DNA of 64,000 bases from an uncultured Ferrovibrio sp. (GCF_937960835.1 NZ_CALGPC010000009.1:186001-250000); one strand, 5' to 3'; shown: positions 7,779-17,164, counted from the stretch's first letter. Numbers and translations are program-made. Notes: generated from the letters alone by a model not told the origin.

Positions 7779-9581
7779 CTAGCCGAGCTGCTCCAGCTCG
7801 TCGATGAAGCCTTCGATCACGCCGAGGCCCTTCGACCAGAAAGCCGGATCGGAAGCATCGAGGCCGAACGGCGCCAGCAATTCCTTATGCCGCAGCGTAC
7901 CGCCGGCCTTTAGCATGGCGAAATACTTCTCCTGGAAGCCCTGCTCGGCATCCTGGTAACGCGCATAAAGAGCGTTCACCAGGCAATCGCCGAAGGCATA
8001 GGCGTAGACGTAGAAGGGCGAGTGGATGAAATGCGGGATGTAGCACCAGAAGGTGCTGTAATCCTGATCGAACTTGAAAGCCGGGCCGAGGCTTTCCTTC
8101 TGCACGCCCAGCCAGATCTCGCCCAGGCGATCCGGCGTCAGTTCGCCCTCGCGGCGCGCGGCATGCACCTGGCGCTCGAACTTGAAGAAGGCGATCTGGC
8201 GAACGACGGTATTGACCATGTCCTCGACCTTGGAGGCCAGCATGATCCTGCGCCGTTCCGGTCCCGCCTGATCGAGCAGGGCGCGGAAGGTCAACTGCTC
8301 GCCGAAGACCGACGCCGTCTCGGCCAGGGTAAGCGGCGTATCCGACATCAAAGGCCCCTGCTCGGCCGCCAGCAACTGATGCACGCCATGGCCCAGCTCA
8401 TGGGCAAGCGTCATCACGTCGCGCGTGCGGCCCTGATAGTTCAGCAGCAGATACGGATGGGCGCTGGGCACCGTCGGATGCGCGAAGGCACCCGAGGCCT
8501 TGCCGGGCCGCGCCGGCGCATCGATCCAGGCATTGTCGAAGAATTTGCGCCCCAGGTCGGCAAGCTGCGGCGAAAAGCGGCCATAAGCCTTGAGCACGAT
8601 GTCGCGCGCCTCGTCCCAGCCGATCACGCGGTCCTGGTCTTCCGGCAAGGGCGCGTTGCGATCCCACCAGGGCAGCTTCTTGGCCCCCATCCACTTGGCC
8701 TTCAGCTTGTAATAGCGATGCGACAGCCGCGGATAGGCAGCCGTGACCGCGTCGGTGAGCGCGTTGACGACTTCCGGTTCGACGCAATTCGACAGATGGC
8801 GATAGGCTTCCGGCGTCGGATACCTGCGCCAGCGATCCTCGACCTCCTTGTCCTTGGCCAGCGTATTGGTGATCAGCGCGAAGAGACGGATATTCTCGCG
8901 GAACACCTTGGCGAGCGACTTCGCCGCTGTCTTGCGGACCTTAGGATCACGATCGGAGAGCTTGTGCAGTACCTGTTCGGCGGTGAGCTTGTCCTTGCCG
9001 AACGGAAAACGCAGGCCCGCCATGGTTTCGTCGAACAGGCGGCTCCAGGCGGCACGGCCGGCCACGGCCTTCTCATGCAGGAGCTGCTCGATCTCGTCGC
9101 TGAGCTGATGCTCACGGAACAGCCGCAGATCACGCAGCCAGGGCCGGTAATGCGACAGCTTGGCCGATTCCGATAACTTTCGTTCCAGCGCAGCATCCTC
9201 CAGGCGGTTCAATTCCAGCGTCAGGAACAAAAGCTTGGTAGTGATCTCGTTCAGCTTCTCCTGCATGTCCTGATAGAAGCCGGCAATCCTGGCATCGGTC
9301 ATGTTGCTGGCATAGGCGAGCGACGCGTAGGACATCATGCGGCCGATCAGATCCTGCAGCTGCTCGTATTCGGCAATCGCAGCGCCGAGATCGTCGCCGC
9401 TCAGATCCGCGATGCGGCCCTTATTTTGCTGCTCCAGCCTGGCGGCGCGCTCCGCCACGGCGGCAAGATCGCGCTTGAGCTCTGCGGAATCGAGCCCCGG
9501 ATAAAGATCGCTCAAATCCCAGGTCGGCAGAGCGCCAAGATCGTTGGCAACAGAACCGGTCGCGACAGCAGGAGAAGACAT
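7779..9581 (-). CDS. pepF: Oligoendopeptidase F (M3B metallopeptidase)
   Basis: A 600-residue cytoplasmic zinc peptidase that cleaves short oligopeptides. The zinc motif HELGHGVHQ is near residue 392, and the third ligand Glu is downstream in LAETASVFGEQLTF. The C-terminal family block FKFDQDYSTFWCYIPHFIHS is followed by PFYVYAYAFGDCLVNALY, a PepF signature. Length is as expected for the family. The start is MSSPAVATGSVANDLGALP at 9581. Its stop is two bases from the start of the ABC1 kinase gene, indicating one transcript. Confidence 0.96.
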   Translation of the reverse strand: MSSPAVATGSVANDLGALPTWDLSDLYPGLDSAELKRDLAAVAERAARLEQQNKGRIADLSGDDLGAAIAEYEQLQDLIGRMMSYASLAYASNMTDARIAGFYQDMQEKLNEITTKLLFLTLELNRLEDAALERKLSESAKLSHYRPWLRDLRLFREHQLSDEIEQLLHEKAVAGRAAWSRLFDETMAGLRFPFGKDKLTAEQVLHKLSDRDPKVRKTAAKSLAKVFRENIRLFALITNTLAKDKEVEDRWRRYPTPEAYRHLSNCVEPEVVNALTDAVTAAYPRLSHRYYKLKAKWMGAKKLPWWDRNAPLPEDQDRVIGWDEARDIVLKAYGRFSPQLADLGRKFFDNAWIDAPARPGKASGAFAHPTVPSAHPYLLLNYQGRTRDVMTLAHELGHGVHQLLAAEQGPLMSDTPLTLAETASVFGEQLTFRALLDQAGPERRRIMLASKVEDMVNTVVRQIAFFKFERQVHAARREGELTPDRLGEIWLGVQKESLGPAFKFDQDYSTFWCYIPHFIHSPFYVYAYAFGDCLVNALYARYQDAEQGFQEKYFAMLKAGGTLRHKELLAPFGLDASDPAFWSKGLGVIEGFIDELEQLG

Positions 9582-9623
9582 TCGTCACCTCAATCAAATA
9601 TCGACAGCACTATATGGGAAGCC

Positions 9624-9647
9624 GGCTGGGGCTTGGCTACCCCAGCC
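9624..9647 (-). terminator. Stem-loop after the thioesterase pair
   Basis: GGCTGGGG and CCCCAGCC form a perfect eight-pair stem with an eight-base loop. It lies between the thioesterase stop (9674) and the pepF start (9581). There is no T-run on the minus strand, so termination is uncertain. Confidence 0.4.
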
Positions 9648-9673
9648 CATCACGTCCGGGACCGGAAGCAGGA

Positions 9674-10111
9674 TCAGCCGAGCAGAAAATGGGCATGCGC
9701 CGCGGCCACCGGGCGCTCGGGGTCGTCCTGCCAGGCTTCGGCGCGCACATTGGCGATGCGACGGCCATGCTTGGTGATGATCGCGCGGGCGTAAGTTTCG
9801 ACCGGGCGGGCCGAACGCAGGTAGTCCACCGAAAGGTCGATGATCTTCGGGATCGCGTCGGTCTCCGCCGCCCAGATCAGATGCACGATGGCTGCCGATT
9901 CCAGCAGCGCACCGACCACCCCGCCATGCAGGGCAGGCAATTGCGCATTGCCGATCAGCTTCGGATCGGCGGGCAACACACAGACCGGACCGCCCTCGCC
10001 GTCCCGCACCGTCAGGCCAAGAAAGCGGAAATAGGGAATCGCCTGCATGAAGCGGTCGTAATCGCGGGCCGCGCGCGCCTCGGCCACCAGTTTCTGCAGA
10101 TCGAGGCTCAT
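9674..10111 (-). CDS. PaaI-family hotdog thioesterase
   Basis: A 145-residue single hotdog domain. It has the family pattern LPALHGGVVGALLESAAIVH (the HGG motif starts the central hot-dog helix), followed by DLSVDYLRSARPVETYARA and IANVRAEAWQDD. Such enzymes hydrolyse acyl-CoA or aryl-CoA thioesters; the substrate cannot be read from sequence. It overlaps the upstream thioesterase gene by four bases (ATGA), so the two are translationally coupled and may form a heteromer or work on related substrates. Confidence 0.88.
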   Translation of the reverse strand: MSLDLQKLVAEARAARDYDRFMQAIPYFRFLGLTVRDGEGGPVCVLPADPKLIGNAQLPALHGGVVGALLESAAIVHLIWAAETDAIPKIIDLSVDYLRSARPVETYARAIITKHGRRIANVRAEAWQDDPERPVAAAHAHFLLG

Positions 10112-10608
10112 GACTGGCCCTCAACCTTGGCCTGGTCGCGCGGCAGGGGCGGCTTCTCGGACGAGCCGATCATGAAGGCGCCGACGCAATTGGCCACCAG
10201 ATCGTCCGGCGTGTCGGGGTGATAGGCCCGCGCGCGGGTAAATGCGATGTTGCTGGTCAGCTTGTAGCATTCAGCCGTGGCGTGGAGTTCCTTGTTCGCC
10301 GAGGCCGGCTTCAGGTAGTCGATGCGCAAATCCAGCGTGGCGATAGCCTGAAGGCGCTGCAGCGCAGCAAAGACAGCCATGCCGCAGACGGTGTCGATCA
10401 AGGTGGTCACCGCGCCGCCATGCAGTACGCCGTTCACCGGATTGCCGATCAGATCGGGATTGTAGGGCAGCGACAGGGTAGTGGCCTCGCGGCTGATCTT
10501 CACCACCTTGATGCCGATGGCCCCGCAATGCGGAATGCCCTTCTGGACAATCGCTTCGACGATTTTGGGGTCGACACCCGAGGGGTCTATGCGTGGCGCT
10601 TCGCTCAT
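10108..10608 (-). CDS. PaaI-family hotdog thioesterase (second copy)
   Basis: 166 residues from the ATG at 10608 (MSEAPRIDPSGVDPKIVEAI). A longer in-frame start at 10641 would overlap the upstream epimerase gene, so I do not use it. The hotdog motif is NPVNGVLHGGAVTTLIDTVC and the strand after it is TLDLRIDYLKPA. The gene sits three bases from the epimerase stop and overlaps the next thioesterase by four bases. The pair is similar but not identical, suggesting an old tandem duplication with diverged specificity. Confidence 0.87.
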   Translation of the reverse strand: MSEAPRIDPSGVDPKIVEAIVQKGIPHCGAIGIKVVKISREATTLSLPYNPDLIGNPVNGVLHGGAVTTLIDTVCGMAVFAALQRLQAIATLDLRIDYLKPASANKELHATAECYKLTSNIAFTRARAYHPDTPDDLVANCVGAFMIGSSEKPPLPRDQAKVEGQS

Positions 10609-10610
10609 GA

Positions 10611-11591
10611 TCAGATCTGATTGTGGTAACGGCGATACCACTCGACGAAGCGCGGCACGCCAACATCGATGGGCGTGGTCGGTGCGAAGCCGGTATCGCG
10701 CCGGATCGCCGAGATATCCGCATAGGTGGCCTTCACGTCGCCTGGCTGCATCGGCAGCATCTTCTTCTCGGCCTTGCGGCCGATGGCGTTCTCCAGCACC
10801 TCGATCAGCCGCAGCAGCGGTTCGGGCTTGTTGTTGCCGATATTGTAGACGCGGTAAGGCCGCCCCTGTTCGTCCGGCGGTGGCGGATTGTCCAGCGTCT
10901 TGATCACGCCATCCACGATATCGTCGATATAGGTGAAGTCGCGCTGCATATCGCCGTTGTTGAACACTTCAATCGGGCGGCCTTCGAAGATCGCCTTGGT
11001 GAAGATGTAGAGCGCCATGTCGGGCCGGCCCCAGGGACCGTAGACAGTGAAAAAGCGCAGGCCCGTCTGCGGAAATTTGAACAGATGCGCATAGGCATGG
11101 CTGATCAATTCATCCGCCTTCTTGGTCGCCGCATAAAGCGAAACCGGTGAATCGACTCGGTCTTCCACGGCAAACGGCAGCTTGGTGTTGCCGCCATAGA
11201 CCGAGGACGACGACGCGTAGACGAAATGCTCGCATTTCGGGAGGTTCCGGGCCAGTTCCAGCATCACCGTATGGCCCATCAGATTCGCGCGGATATAGGC
11301 GAAAGGATTGACCAGCGAATAGCGCACGCCGGCCTGGGCGGCGAGATGAACAATGCGGCGGATATCGGCGCCTACAACCGCCTGCTGCACCGCATCAACG
11401 TCTGCGATATCGGCCTGGTAAAATTTGAACCCTTTTTTGCCCTGAAGCCGATCGAGTCGTGCGCGCTTCAGCTTTGGGTCGTAATAATCATTCAGATTGT
11501 CGATTCCGATGACTTCGTCGCCACGCGCCAGCAGCGCTTGTGCAACATGAAAACCGATGAATCCGGCAACGCCGGTGAGCAGAATGGCCAT
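10611..11591 (-). CDS. NAD-dependent nucleotide-sugar epimerase (UDP-glucuronate 4-epimerase type)
   Basis: A 326-residue extended short-chain dehydrogenase. The Rossmann motif is LLTGVAGFIGFHVAQALL, and the catalytic Tyr-Lys pair is in SLYAATKKADEL with the catalytic Ser in YASSSSVYG. Substrate-side features (NDYYDPKLKRARL, FFTVYGPWGRPDMALYIFT and the PMQPGDVKATYAD block) are typical of CapI/LpsL UDP-glucuronate 4-epimerases, which supply UDP-galacturonate for lipopolysaccharide or capsule. It heads the epimerase-thioesterase cluster. No other polysaccharide genes are adjacent, so the end product is uncertain. Confidence 0.9.
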   Translation of the reverse strand: MAILLTGVAGFIGFHVAQALLARGDEVIGIDNLNDYYDPKLKRARLDRLQGKKGFKFYQADIADVDAVQQAVVGADIRRIVHLAAQAGVRYSLVNPFAYIRANLMGHTVMLELARNLPKCEHFVYASSSSVYGGNTKLPFAVEDRVDSPVSLYAATKKADELISHAYAHLFKFPQTGLRFFTVYGPWGRPDMALYIFTKAIFEGRPIEVFNNGDMQRDFTYIDDIVDGVIKTLDNPPPPDEQGRPYRVYNIGNNKPEPLLRLIEVLENAIGRKAEKKMLPMQPGDVKATYADISAIRRDTGFAPTTPIDVGVPRFVEWYRRYHNQI

Positions 11592-11778
11592 ACGATGTCC
11601 GGGAAAGCGCCGTTGACGTGGTGCGTTGACTAGCCTTTGCTATCTACCAGAACCAATTCAAACGGCAACAGACGGCGCCGTTGTGTGACCTTTCGGGATT
11701 TTACTCGACTCTTATAGGCGGCGCTTTATAATTAGGTCAGTATTGCTTACCTATTTCCGGTAGGCGGGAGGAGACTGG

Positions 11779-14700
11779 ATGCTGGCGAATGTTACGCTGG
11801 ACGACAAATACACCCTTGAACGCGGCCGCGTATTCCTGACCGGCACCCAGGCGCTGGTGCGGTTGCCGATGCTGCAGCGGCAGCGCGACCTCGCCGCCGG
11901 CCTGAACACCGCCTGCTTCATCTCCGGTTACCGAGGCTCGCCGCTTGGCATGTTCGATCAGCAGCTTTGGCGTGCCCGGAAGTTCCTCAAGGAAAACCAT
12001 ATCCACTTCCAGCCCGGCGTGAATGAGGACCTGGCCGCGACGGCGGTCTGGGGCAGCCAGCAGCTCAATCTCTTCCCCGGGGCGAAATACGATGGCGTCT
12101 TTGCCATGTGGTACGGCAAGGGCCCTGGCGTCGACCGCTCGATGGACGTCTTCAAGCATGGCAATTCGGCCGGTACATCCAAGCATGGCGGTGTGCTGGT
12201 GCTGTGCGGCGACGATCATGGCGCCGCCTCCTCCACCGTGGCGCATCAGTCCGAGCACATGATGATGGCCGCGATGATGCCGATGCTGAATCCGGCATCG
12301 GTGCAGGAATTCCTCGATTACGGCCTGCTAGGCTGGGCGATGTCGCGCTATGCCGGCGTCTGGGTCGGCTTCAAATGCCAGACCGAGACGGTGGAAAGCT
12401 CGGCCAGCGTCTCGATCGATCCGCAGCGCGTGCAGATCGTGCTGCCGACCGATTTCCAGCTGCCGCCGGGCGGGCTGAACATCCGCTGGCCGGACGGCAT
12501 TCTCGATCAGGAACTGCGGCTGCAGCGCGACAAGGGTTATGCAGCTCTCGCTTTTGCCCGGGCCAACAAGATCGACCGCGTGGTGATCGACAGTCCGCGG
12601 GCGCGTTTCGGCATCATCACCACCGGCAAGTCCTATCTCGATGTGCGTCAGGCCTTCGACGACCTTGGCATCGACGAGAAGATGGCGGCCGAGATCGGCA
12701 TCCGCGTCTACAAGGTCGGCATGGTCTGGCCGCTGGAACGCGAAGGTGCCCGGCGTTTCGCCGAGGGACTGGAAGAGGTCCTGGTGGTGGAGGAAAAGCG
12801 CGCCATCATCGAAAACCAGCTCAAAGAGCAGCTTTATAACTGGCGCGAGGATGTTCGCCCGCGCGTCGTCGGCAAGTTCGACGAAAGCGGCGAATGGCTG
12901 CTGCCGTCTGCCGGCGAGCTGTCGCCCGCACTGGTCGCCAAGGCGATCTACAAGCGCCTCAAGAAATTCCACACCAATCCCCGCATTGAGGAGCGCATCT
13001 CGTTCCTCGAGCAGCTGGAACGCGAACGCGCATCCAGCAGCAGCACCAAGACTGCGCGCATCCCCTATTTCTGCTCCGGCTGCCCGCACAACACCTCGAC
13101 CCGCGTGCCGGAGGGCAGCCGCGCGGTGGCTGGCATCGGCTGCCATTTCATGGCGGTGTGGATGAACCGTTCGACAGCGACCTTCACCCAAATGGGCGGA
13201 GAAGGCGTGCCCTGGATCGGCCAGGCGCCGTTCACCGAGGAAAACCACATCTTCGCCAATCTGGGCGATGGCACCTATTTCCATTCCGGCCTGCTGGCCC
13301 TGCGCGCCGCCGTCGCCGCCAAGGTCAACATCACCTACAAGATCCTCTACAACGACGCGGTCGCCATGACCGGCGGCCAGCCGCATGACGGCCAGCTCAC
13401 GCCGCCGCAGATCACCCGGCAAGTGGCAGCCGAAGGCGTGGAGAAGATCGTCGTTGTCACCGACGATCCGGAGAAATATCCCGTCGGCACCGACTGGGCG
13501 CCGGGTGTGACCATCCGCCACCGCGACGAACTTGACGACGTGCAGAAGGAACTGCGCGAGATTCCCGGTGTGACCGTGCTGGTCTACGATCAGACCTGCG
13601 CCGCCGAGAAGCGCCGCCGCCGCAAGCGCGGCACCTTCCCCGATCCGCAGAAGCGCGTTTTCATCAATGATGCGGTCTGCGAGGGCTGCGGCGATTGCTC
13701 GGTGAAGTCGAACTGCGTCTCGGTCGAGCCGCTGGAAACCGAGCTGGGCCGCAAGCGCAAGATCAACCAGTCGGCCTGCAACAAGGATTTCTCCTGCATC
13801 AAAGGTTTCTGCCCCAGCTTCGTCACCGTGCATGGCGGCAAGGTCAGGCGCGCCAAGGTGAAGCTGCATCAGGGTCCGAATGAAGACGACATCGCCGATC
13901 TCTTCGCCGGGTTGAAGACGCCGGAACAACCTTCGCTGGACAAGCCCTACAACATCCTGATCACCGGCATCGGCGGCACGGGCGTTGTCACCATCGGCCA
14001 GATTCTCGGCATGGCCGCGCATCTGGAAGGTTATGGCACCAGCGTGCTGGACTTCACCGGTCTGGCGCAGAAGAACGGCGCCGTGCTGAGCCATATCCGC
14101 ATTGCCCGTCGTCCGGAGGAAATCCATGCCGTGCGCGTTGCGGCCGGCGGCGCCGATCTGGTGCTGGGTTGCGATATGGTGGTGGCGGCTGGCGATGCCG
14201 CGCTGGAGAAGATGCATCGCGGTGCGACGCGCGCCGTGATCAACACGCATCTGACGCCGACCGCGGCCTTCACCATGAACACCAACACCGTCTTCGATGA
14301 CAACGAGATGGTGCAGGCGATCCGCAAGGCCGCTGGCGAAAACCTGTCGGAATTCCTGGAAGGCACCAAGATCGCCACCGCGCTAATGGGCGATGCCATC
14401 GCCACCAATATGTTCATGCTCGGCTATGCCGTGCAGCGCGGCCTGGTGCCCGTTTCGCTCGATGCGCTGCTCAAGGCCATCGAGCTGAACGGCACGGCGG
14501 TCGATGCCAATATCCGCGCGCTGAACTGGGGCCGGCTCTATGCCCAGGACCCAAAGGCGGTGGAAGAGATCGTGCGCCCGACCGTGGTGGCGATGGAGCC
14601 GAAAGCCTTCGCCCAGACGGTGGACGAGCTCCTGGCCGACCGCATGCCGCGTCTGATCGCCTATCAGAACCAGGCCTATGCCGAACGCTACAAGGCTCTG

Positions 14701-15279
14701 GTCGAAACCGCGCGCCGCGCCGAGGCTGATCGGGCCAAGGGCAAGACCGGCTTCGCTGAAGCGGTGGCGCGCTATGCCTACAAGCTGATGGCCTACAAGG
14801 ACGAGTACGAGGTCGCGCGGCTTTATACTGATGGCGATTTCCTCAAGAAGCTGAACGCGCAGTTCGAAGGCGACTTCAAGCTGAGCTTCCATCTGGCGCC
14901 GCCGATCGTCGCGCATCCCGATGCGGAAACCGGCGTGGCCGAGAAGAAGGAGTTTGGCCCCTGGGTGTTCCGCCTGTTCAAGATACTGGCCAAGCTGAAA
15001 GGCCTGCGCGGCACCAAGCTCGACATCTTCGGCTACACGGAAGAACGCCGCACCGAGCGCAAGCTGATCGCCGATTACTTCGCGCTGATCGAGGAACTGG
15101 CGGCCAAGCTGACGCCGGAGAACCATGCTCTGGCGGTGCAGCTTGCCAAGATCCCGGAAGAGATCCGCGGCTTCGGCCATATCAAGATGCGCAACCTGAT
15201 GGCGGCGAAGGAAAAGGAAGCCAAGCTGCTGGCAGCCTTCCGCGCCCCCACCGCACCGCTCGCCACCGCGGCGGAGTAA
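11779..15279 (+). CDS. Indolepyruvate ferredoxin oxidoreductase, single-chain fusion
   Basis: An 1166-residue protein that oxidatively decarboxylates aryl- or branched-chain 2-oxoacids to acyl-CoA with ferredoxin as acceptor. Order of parts: an N-terminal TPP pyrimidine-type domain; the TPP-binding domain with GDGTYFHSG near residue 496 and NDAVAMTGGQ; a ferredoxin-like cysteine cluster (CEGCGDC near 634-640 plus CNKDFSC and C in GFCPS); and a gamma-subunit domain beginning ILITGIGGTGVVTIGQIL near 727. A C-terminal extension of the long-chain type closes the protein. It combines IorA and IorB functions. The start at 11779 has a strong GGGAGGAG site. It is alone in its transcript, ending at a perfect terminator. 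Confidence 0.93.
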   Translation: MLANVTLDDKYTLERGRVFLTGTQALVRLPMLQRQRDLAAGLNTACFISGYRGSPLGMFDQQLWRARKFLKENHIHFQPGVNEDLAATAVWGSQQLNLFPGAKYDGVFAMWYGKGPGVDRSMDVFKHGNSAGTSKHGGVLVLCGDDHGAASSTVAHQSEHMMMAAMMPMLNPASVQEFLDYGLLGWAMSRYAGVWVGFKCQTETVESSASVSIDPQRVQIVLPTDFQLPPGGLNIRWPDGILDQELRLQRDKGYAALAFARANKIDRVVIDSPRARFGIITTGKSYLDVRQAFDDLGIDEKMAAEIGIRVYKVGMVWPLEREGARRFAEGLEEVLVVEEKRAIIENQLKEQLYNWREDVRPRVVGKFDESGEWLLPSAGELSPALVAKAIYKRLKKFHTNPRIEERISFLEQLERERASSSSTKTARIPYFCSGCPHNTSTRVPEGSRAVAGIGCHFMAVWMNRSTATFTQMGGEGVPWIGQAPFTEENHIFANLGDGTYFHSGLLALRAAVAAKVNITYKILYNDAVAMTGGQPHDGQLTPPQITRQVAAEGVEKIVVVTDDPEKYPVGTDWAPGVTIRHRDELDDVQKELREIPGVTVLVYDQTCAAEKRRRRKRGTFPDPQKRVFINDAVCEGCGDCSVKSNCVSVEPLETELGRKRKINQSACNKDFSCIKGFCPSFVTVHGGKVRRAKVKLHQGPNEDDIADLFAGLKTPEQPSLDKPYNILITGIGGTGVVTIGQILGMAAHLEGYGTSVLDFTGLAQKNGAVLSHIRIARRPEEIHAVRVAAGGADLVLGCDMVVAAGDAALEKMHRGATRAVINTHLTPTAAFTMNTNTVFDDNEMVQAIRKAAGENLSEFLEGTKIATALMGDAIATNMFMLGYAVQRGLVPVSLDALLKAIELNGTAVDANIRALNWGRLYAQDPKAVEEIVRPTVVAMEPKAFAQTVDELLADRMPRLIAYQNQAYAERYKALVETARRAEADRAKGKTGFAEAVARYAYKLMAYKDEYEVARLYTDGDFLKKLNAQFEGDFKLSFHLAPPIVAHPDAETGVAEKKEFGPWVFRLFKILAKLKGLRGTKLDIFGYTEERRTERKLIADYFALIEELAAKLTPENHALAVQLAKIPEEIRGFGHIKMRNLMAAKEKEAKLLAAFRAPTAPLATAAE

Positions 15280-15296
15280 ACGCGATATCTAGTCGT

Positions 15297-15328
15297 CATG
15301 GCCGGGCCCGTCCCGGCCATGTTTTTTT
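15297..15328 (+). terminator. Rho-independent terminator after the oxidoreductase
   Basis: CATGGCCGGG (15297-15306) pairs perfectly with CCCGGCCATG (15312-15321), followed by seven T residues. The stem resembles the dispersed CGTCATGGCCGGGC-type repeats of alphaproteobacteria, here serving as a terminator. Confidence 0.93.
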
Positions 15329-15442
15329 AGCGGTTCTGAAAACCAAGCCTGACGCAGAGGCAGATGTCGCGCCGGCATGCCGCTGGGACATTACCAACAA
15401 GGTAATTGCGCAAGCGCGCAATATCGTGCCGAGATAGACGGC

Positions 15443-16324
15443 ATGAATGTTGTCGCCCATAGCCAGACTGCCCATAGCCAGAACATGGCACCGGAACGCA
15501 TCCGCCTCCATCGCGCCGAAGGCACAAGCTTTGCGGTGCATCTCTTTCCGGCCGCCTATGCCGCCGCGCCGGCCATCCTGATCGAACCGGCGATGGGCGT
15601 GAAGGCCGGCTATTACCTGCCGCTGGCGGCTGCGCTGAACGAAGCGGGCTGCAACGTCGCCATCGCGGAATTGCGCGCCCATGAGGAAAGCGGCGGACGC
15701 AAGCCCGCTCGCTCCTACGATTTCGGCTATCACGAAATGCTGACCGAGGATTGGCCGCTGGCGATCCAGGCGGTGAAGGCGCACTTCCCCAACGCGCCCT
15801 TCTATCTGCTGGGCCACTCTCTGGGCGGTCAGATCAGCAGCATCTATGCCGCGCATCACCCCGAGCAACTGGCAGGGCTGATCCTGATCGCCTGCTCATC
15901 GGTGCATTGGAAACTCTGGCCGAAGGCGTTCCTGCTCTACAGCCAGGCAATGGTGCTGATCGGCCGCATGATCGGCCATTTTCCCGGCCACCGCTTCGGC
16001 TTTGCCGGCCGGGAGGCACGCAGCGTGATCGCGGATTGGGGACGGCAGGCGCGTACCGGGCGTTTTTGCTTCGGCCATCCGCGCGTCGATCATGACCGGC
16101 ATCTGGCGACCTTGACCCTGCCGGTGCTGGCGATTTCCTTCCAGGGCGATTTCTTCGCGCCGAAACATGCGATGGACGGTCTGCTGGGTAAATTTCCCAA
16201 GGCGCAGCTGACGCGCCATCACCTGGATCCCAAAGCGATGGGTTTCGAGGGCATCGATCACTTCCGCTGGGTGCGCAAGCCGCAGATCGTGCTGCCGATG
16301 ATCAGGGAGTGGCTGAGGCTTTGA
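15443..16324 (+). CDS. Alpha/beta hydrolase
   Basis: A serine-hydrolase fold protein of about 293 residues. The nucleophile elbow is LLGHSLGGQISS, preceded by the oxyanion-side strand AILIEPAMGVKAGYYLPLA. The acid is probably in AISFQGDFFAP and the catalytic His in GFEGIDHFRW. There is no signal peptide. Possible starts are 15377, 15443 and 15485. I prefer 15443 (MNVVAHSQTAHSQ) with a purine-rich leader, though 15485 is nearly as good. A duplicated GCCCATAGCCAGA encodes the repeated AHSQ at the N-terminus. Substrate is unknown. It is read away from the neighbouring leftward cluster. Confidence 0.8.
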   Translation: MNVVAHSQTAHSQNMAPERIRLHRAEGTSFAVHLFPAAYAAAPAILIEPAMGVKAGYYLPLAAALNEAGCNVAIAELRAHEESGGRKPARSYDFGYHEMLTEDWPLAIQAVKAHFPNAPFYLLGHSLGGQISSIYAAHHPEQLAGLILIACSSVHWKLWPKAFLLYSQAMVLIGRMIGHFPGHRFGFAGREARSVIADWGRQARTGRFCFGHPRVDHDRHLATLTLPVLAISFQGDFFAPKHAMDGLLGKFPKAQLTRHHLDPKAMGFEGIDHFRWVRKPQIVLPMIREWLRL

Positions 16325-16360
16325 GGCAACAAGTGCGAGGGCGGACCCGCAGCCGCGCCA

Positions 16361-16777
16361 CTAACGCCCTTCGTAGCACTTCACCTTGGTGGTCTCGCCG
16401 CTGTCGGTCTGATCGCTTTTCTCGCGATAGATTTCCATCGTGCCGCGGTTCTTCAGCGAGCATTCCCCGATGGGAAACCACGTCGATTTGAGGGTCACGA
16501 TGATGCGCTCGTCTGGCTTCAGCCTATCCGGCGCGCAATAGCGCATCACTTCGCGTGGCTGCGCCATCACGGTGGAGCTGACGCGGCCGGTGCGGCGGAT
16601 GGTCACCGGCCATTTGTATTCGGTGAGATTGGCAATCGAGATGCAGGCCTGTGCATCATCGGTGATGATGCGGTTCGGCGCTTGGCTGCGGTTCGGCGTT
16701 TGCGCCGATGCCGCCTGCGAAACGAGGCAAGCCAGCGCAGCCCCAGCCCAGACTACAGCCCAGACCTGGCCGCGCAT
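16361..16777 (-). CDS. Hypothetical exported protein (138 aa)
   Basis: Begins with a clear Sec signal peptide (MRGQVWAVVWAGAALACLVS, then QAASA with cleavage before QTPNR). The mature part, about 112 residues, is predicted beta-rich (CISIANLTEYKWPVTIRRTG, RIIVTLKSTWFPIGECSLK) and contains four cysteines that could form two disulphides in the periplasm. The family is not recognised. It is five bases from the gapR stop and in the same direction, so probably co-transcribed with gapR. Confidence 0.75.
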   Translation of the reverse strand: MRGQVWAVVWAGAALACLVSQAASAQTPNRSQAPNRIITDDAQACISIANLTEYKWPVTIRRTGRVSSTVMAQPREVMRYCAPDRLKPDERIIVTLKSTWFPIGECSLKNRGTMEIYREKSDQTDSGETTKVKCYEGR

Positions 16778-16782
16778 GATGC

Positions 16783-17073
16783 TTACTCGGCCGCCTCGGC
16801 GTCGGCGGCGCTGTGATCCACCGTCATGCCGAGCGCTTCCATGTAGACCTCAAGCAGGCTTTCCTGCTCGGCCAGTTCGGCGCGGTCCAGCTTGCGCAGC
16901 TTGATCACCTGGCGAAGGATCTTGGTGTCGAAGCCATGCGCCTTGGCCTCGGCATAGACCTCGCGGATGTCGTCGGCGAGCGCCTTCTTCTCTTCCTCCA
17001 GCCGCTCGATGCGCGCGACAATCTGATTGAGCTGGTCGGCGGAGAAATTGCCGGAAATCAACTTGGTGGCCAT
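16783..17073 (-). CDS. gapR: GapR-type nucleoid-associated protein (DUF2312)
   Basis: A 96-residue protein, mostly coiled-coil: an N-terminal SADQLNQIVARIERLEEEKK, then LADDIREVYAEAKAHGFDTK and ILRQVIKLRKLDRAELAEQE, ending in an acidic tail. This is the GapR/UPF0335 family. In Caulobacter it is essential-like, associates with overtwisted A+T-rich DNA, and supports replication and chromosome segregation. The basic residues that line the DNA-binding channel (KALAD region, KLRKLDR) are present. Upstream lies an inverted pair of DnaA-box-like sequences (17165-17197), which could link its expression to replication initiation. Confidence 0.95.
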   Translation of the reverse strand: MATKLISGNFSADQLNQIVARIERLEEEKKALADDIREVYAEAKAHGFDTKILRQVIKLRKLDRAELAEQESLLEVYMEALGMTVDHSAADAEAAE

Positions 17074-17164
17074 AGGACGGGACCTCGAATGGAGAACACG
17101 GATTGGCGCGGATTATACCGGCGCCAGCCGCCCCTCCAACTGCTCAAGCCTGATCAGGGGGCAG

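Noticed and set aside
12328..14250. 640-codon leftward frame inside the oxidoreductase gene
   Set aside because: Antisense shadow of the fused oxidoreductase, with unnatural composition.
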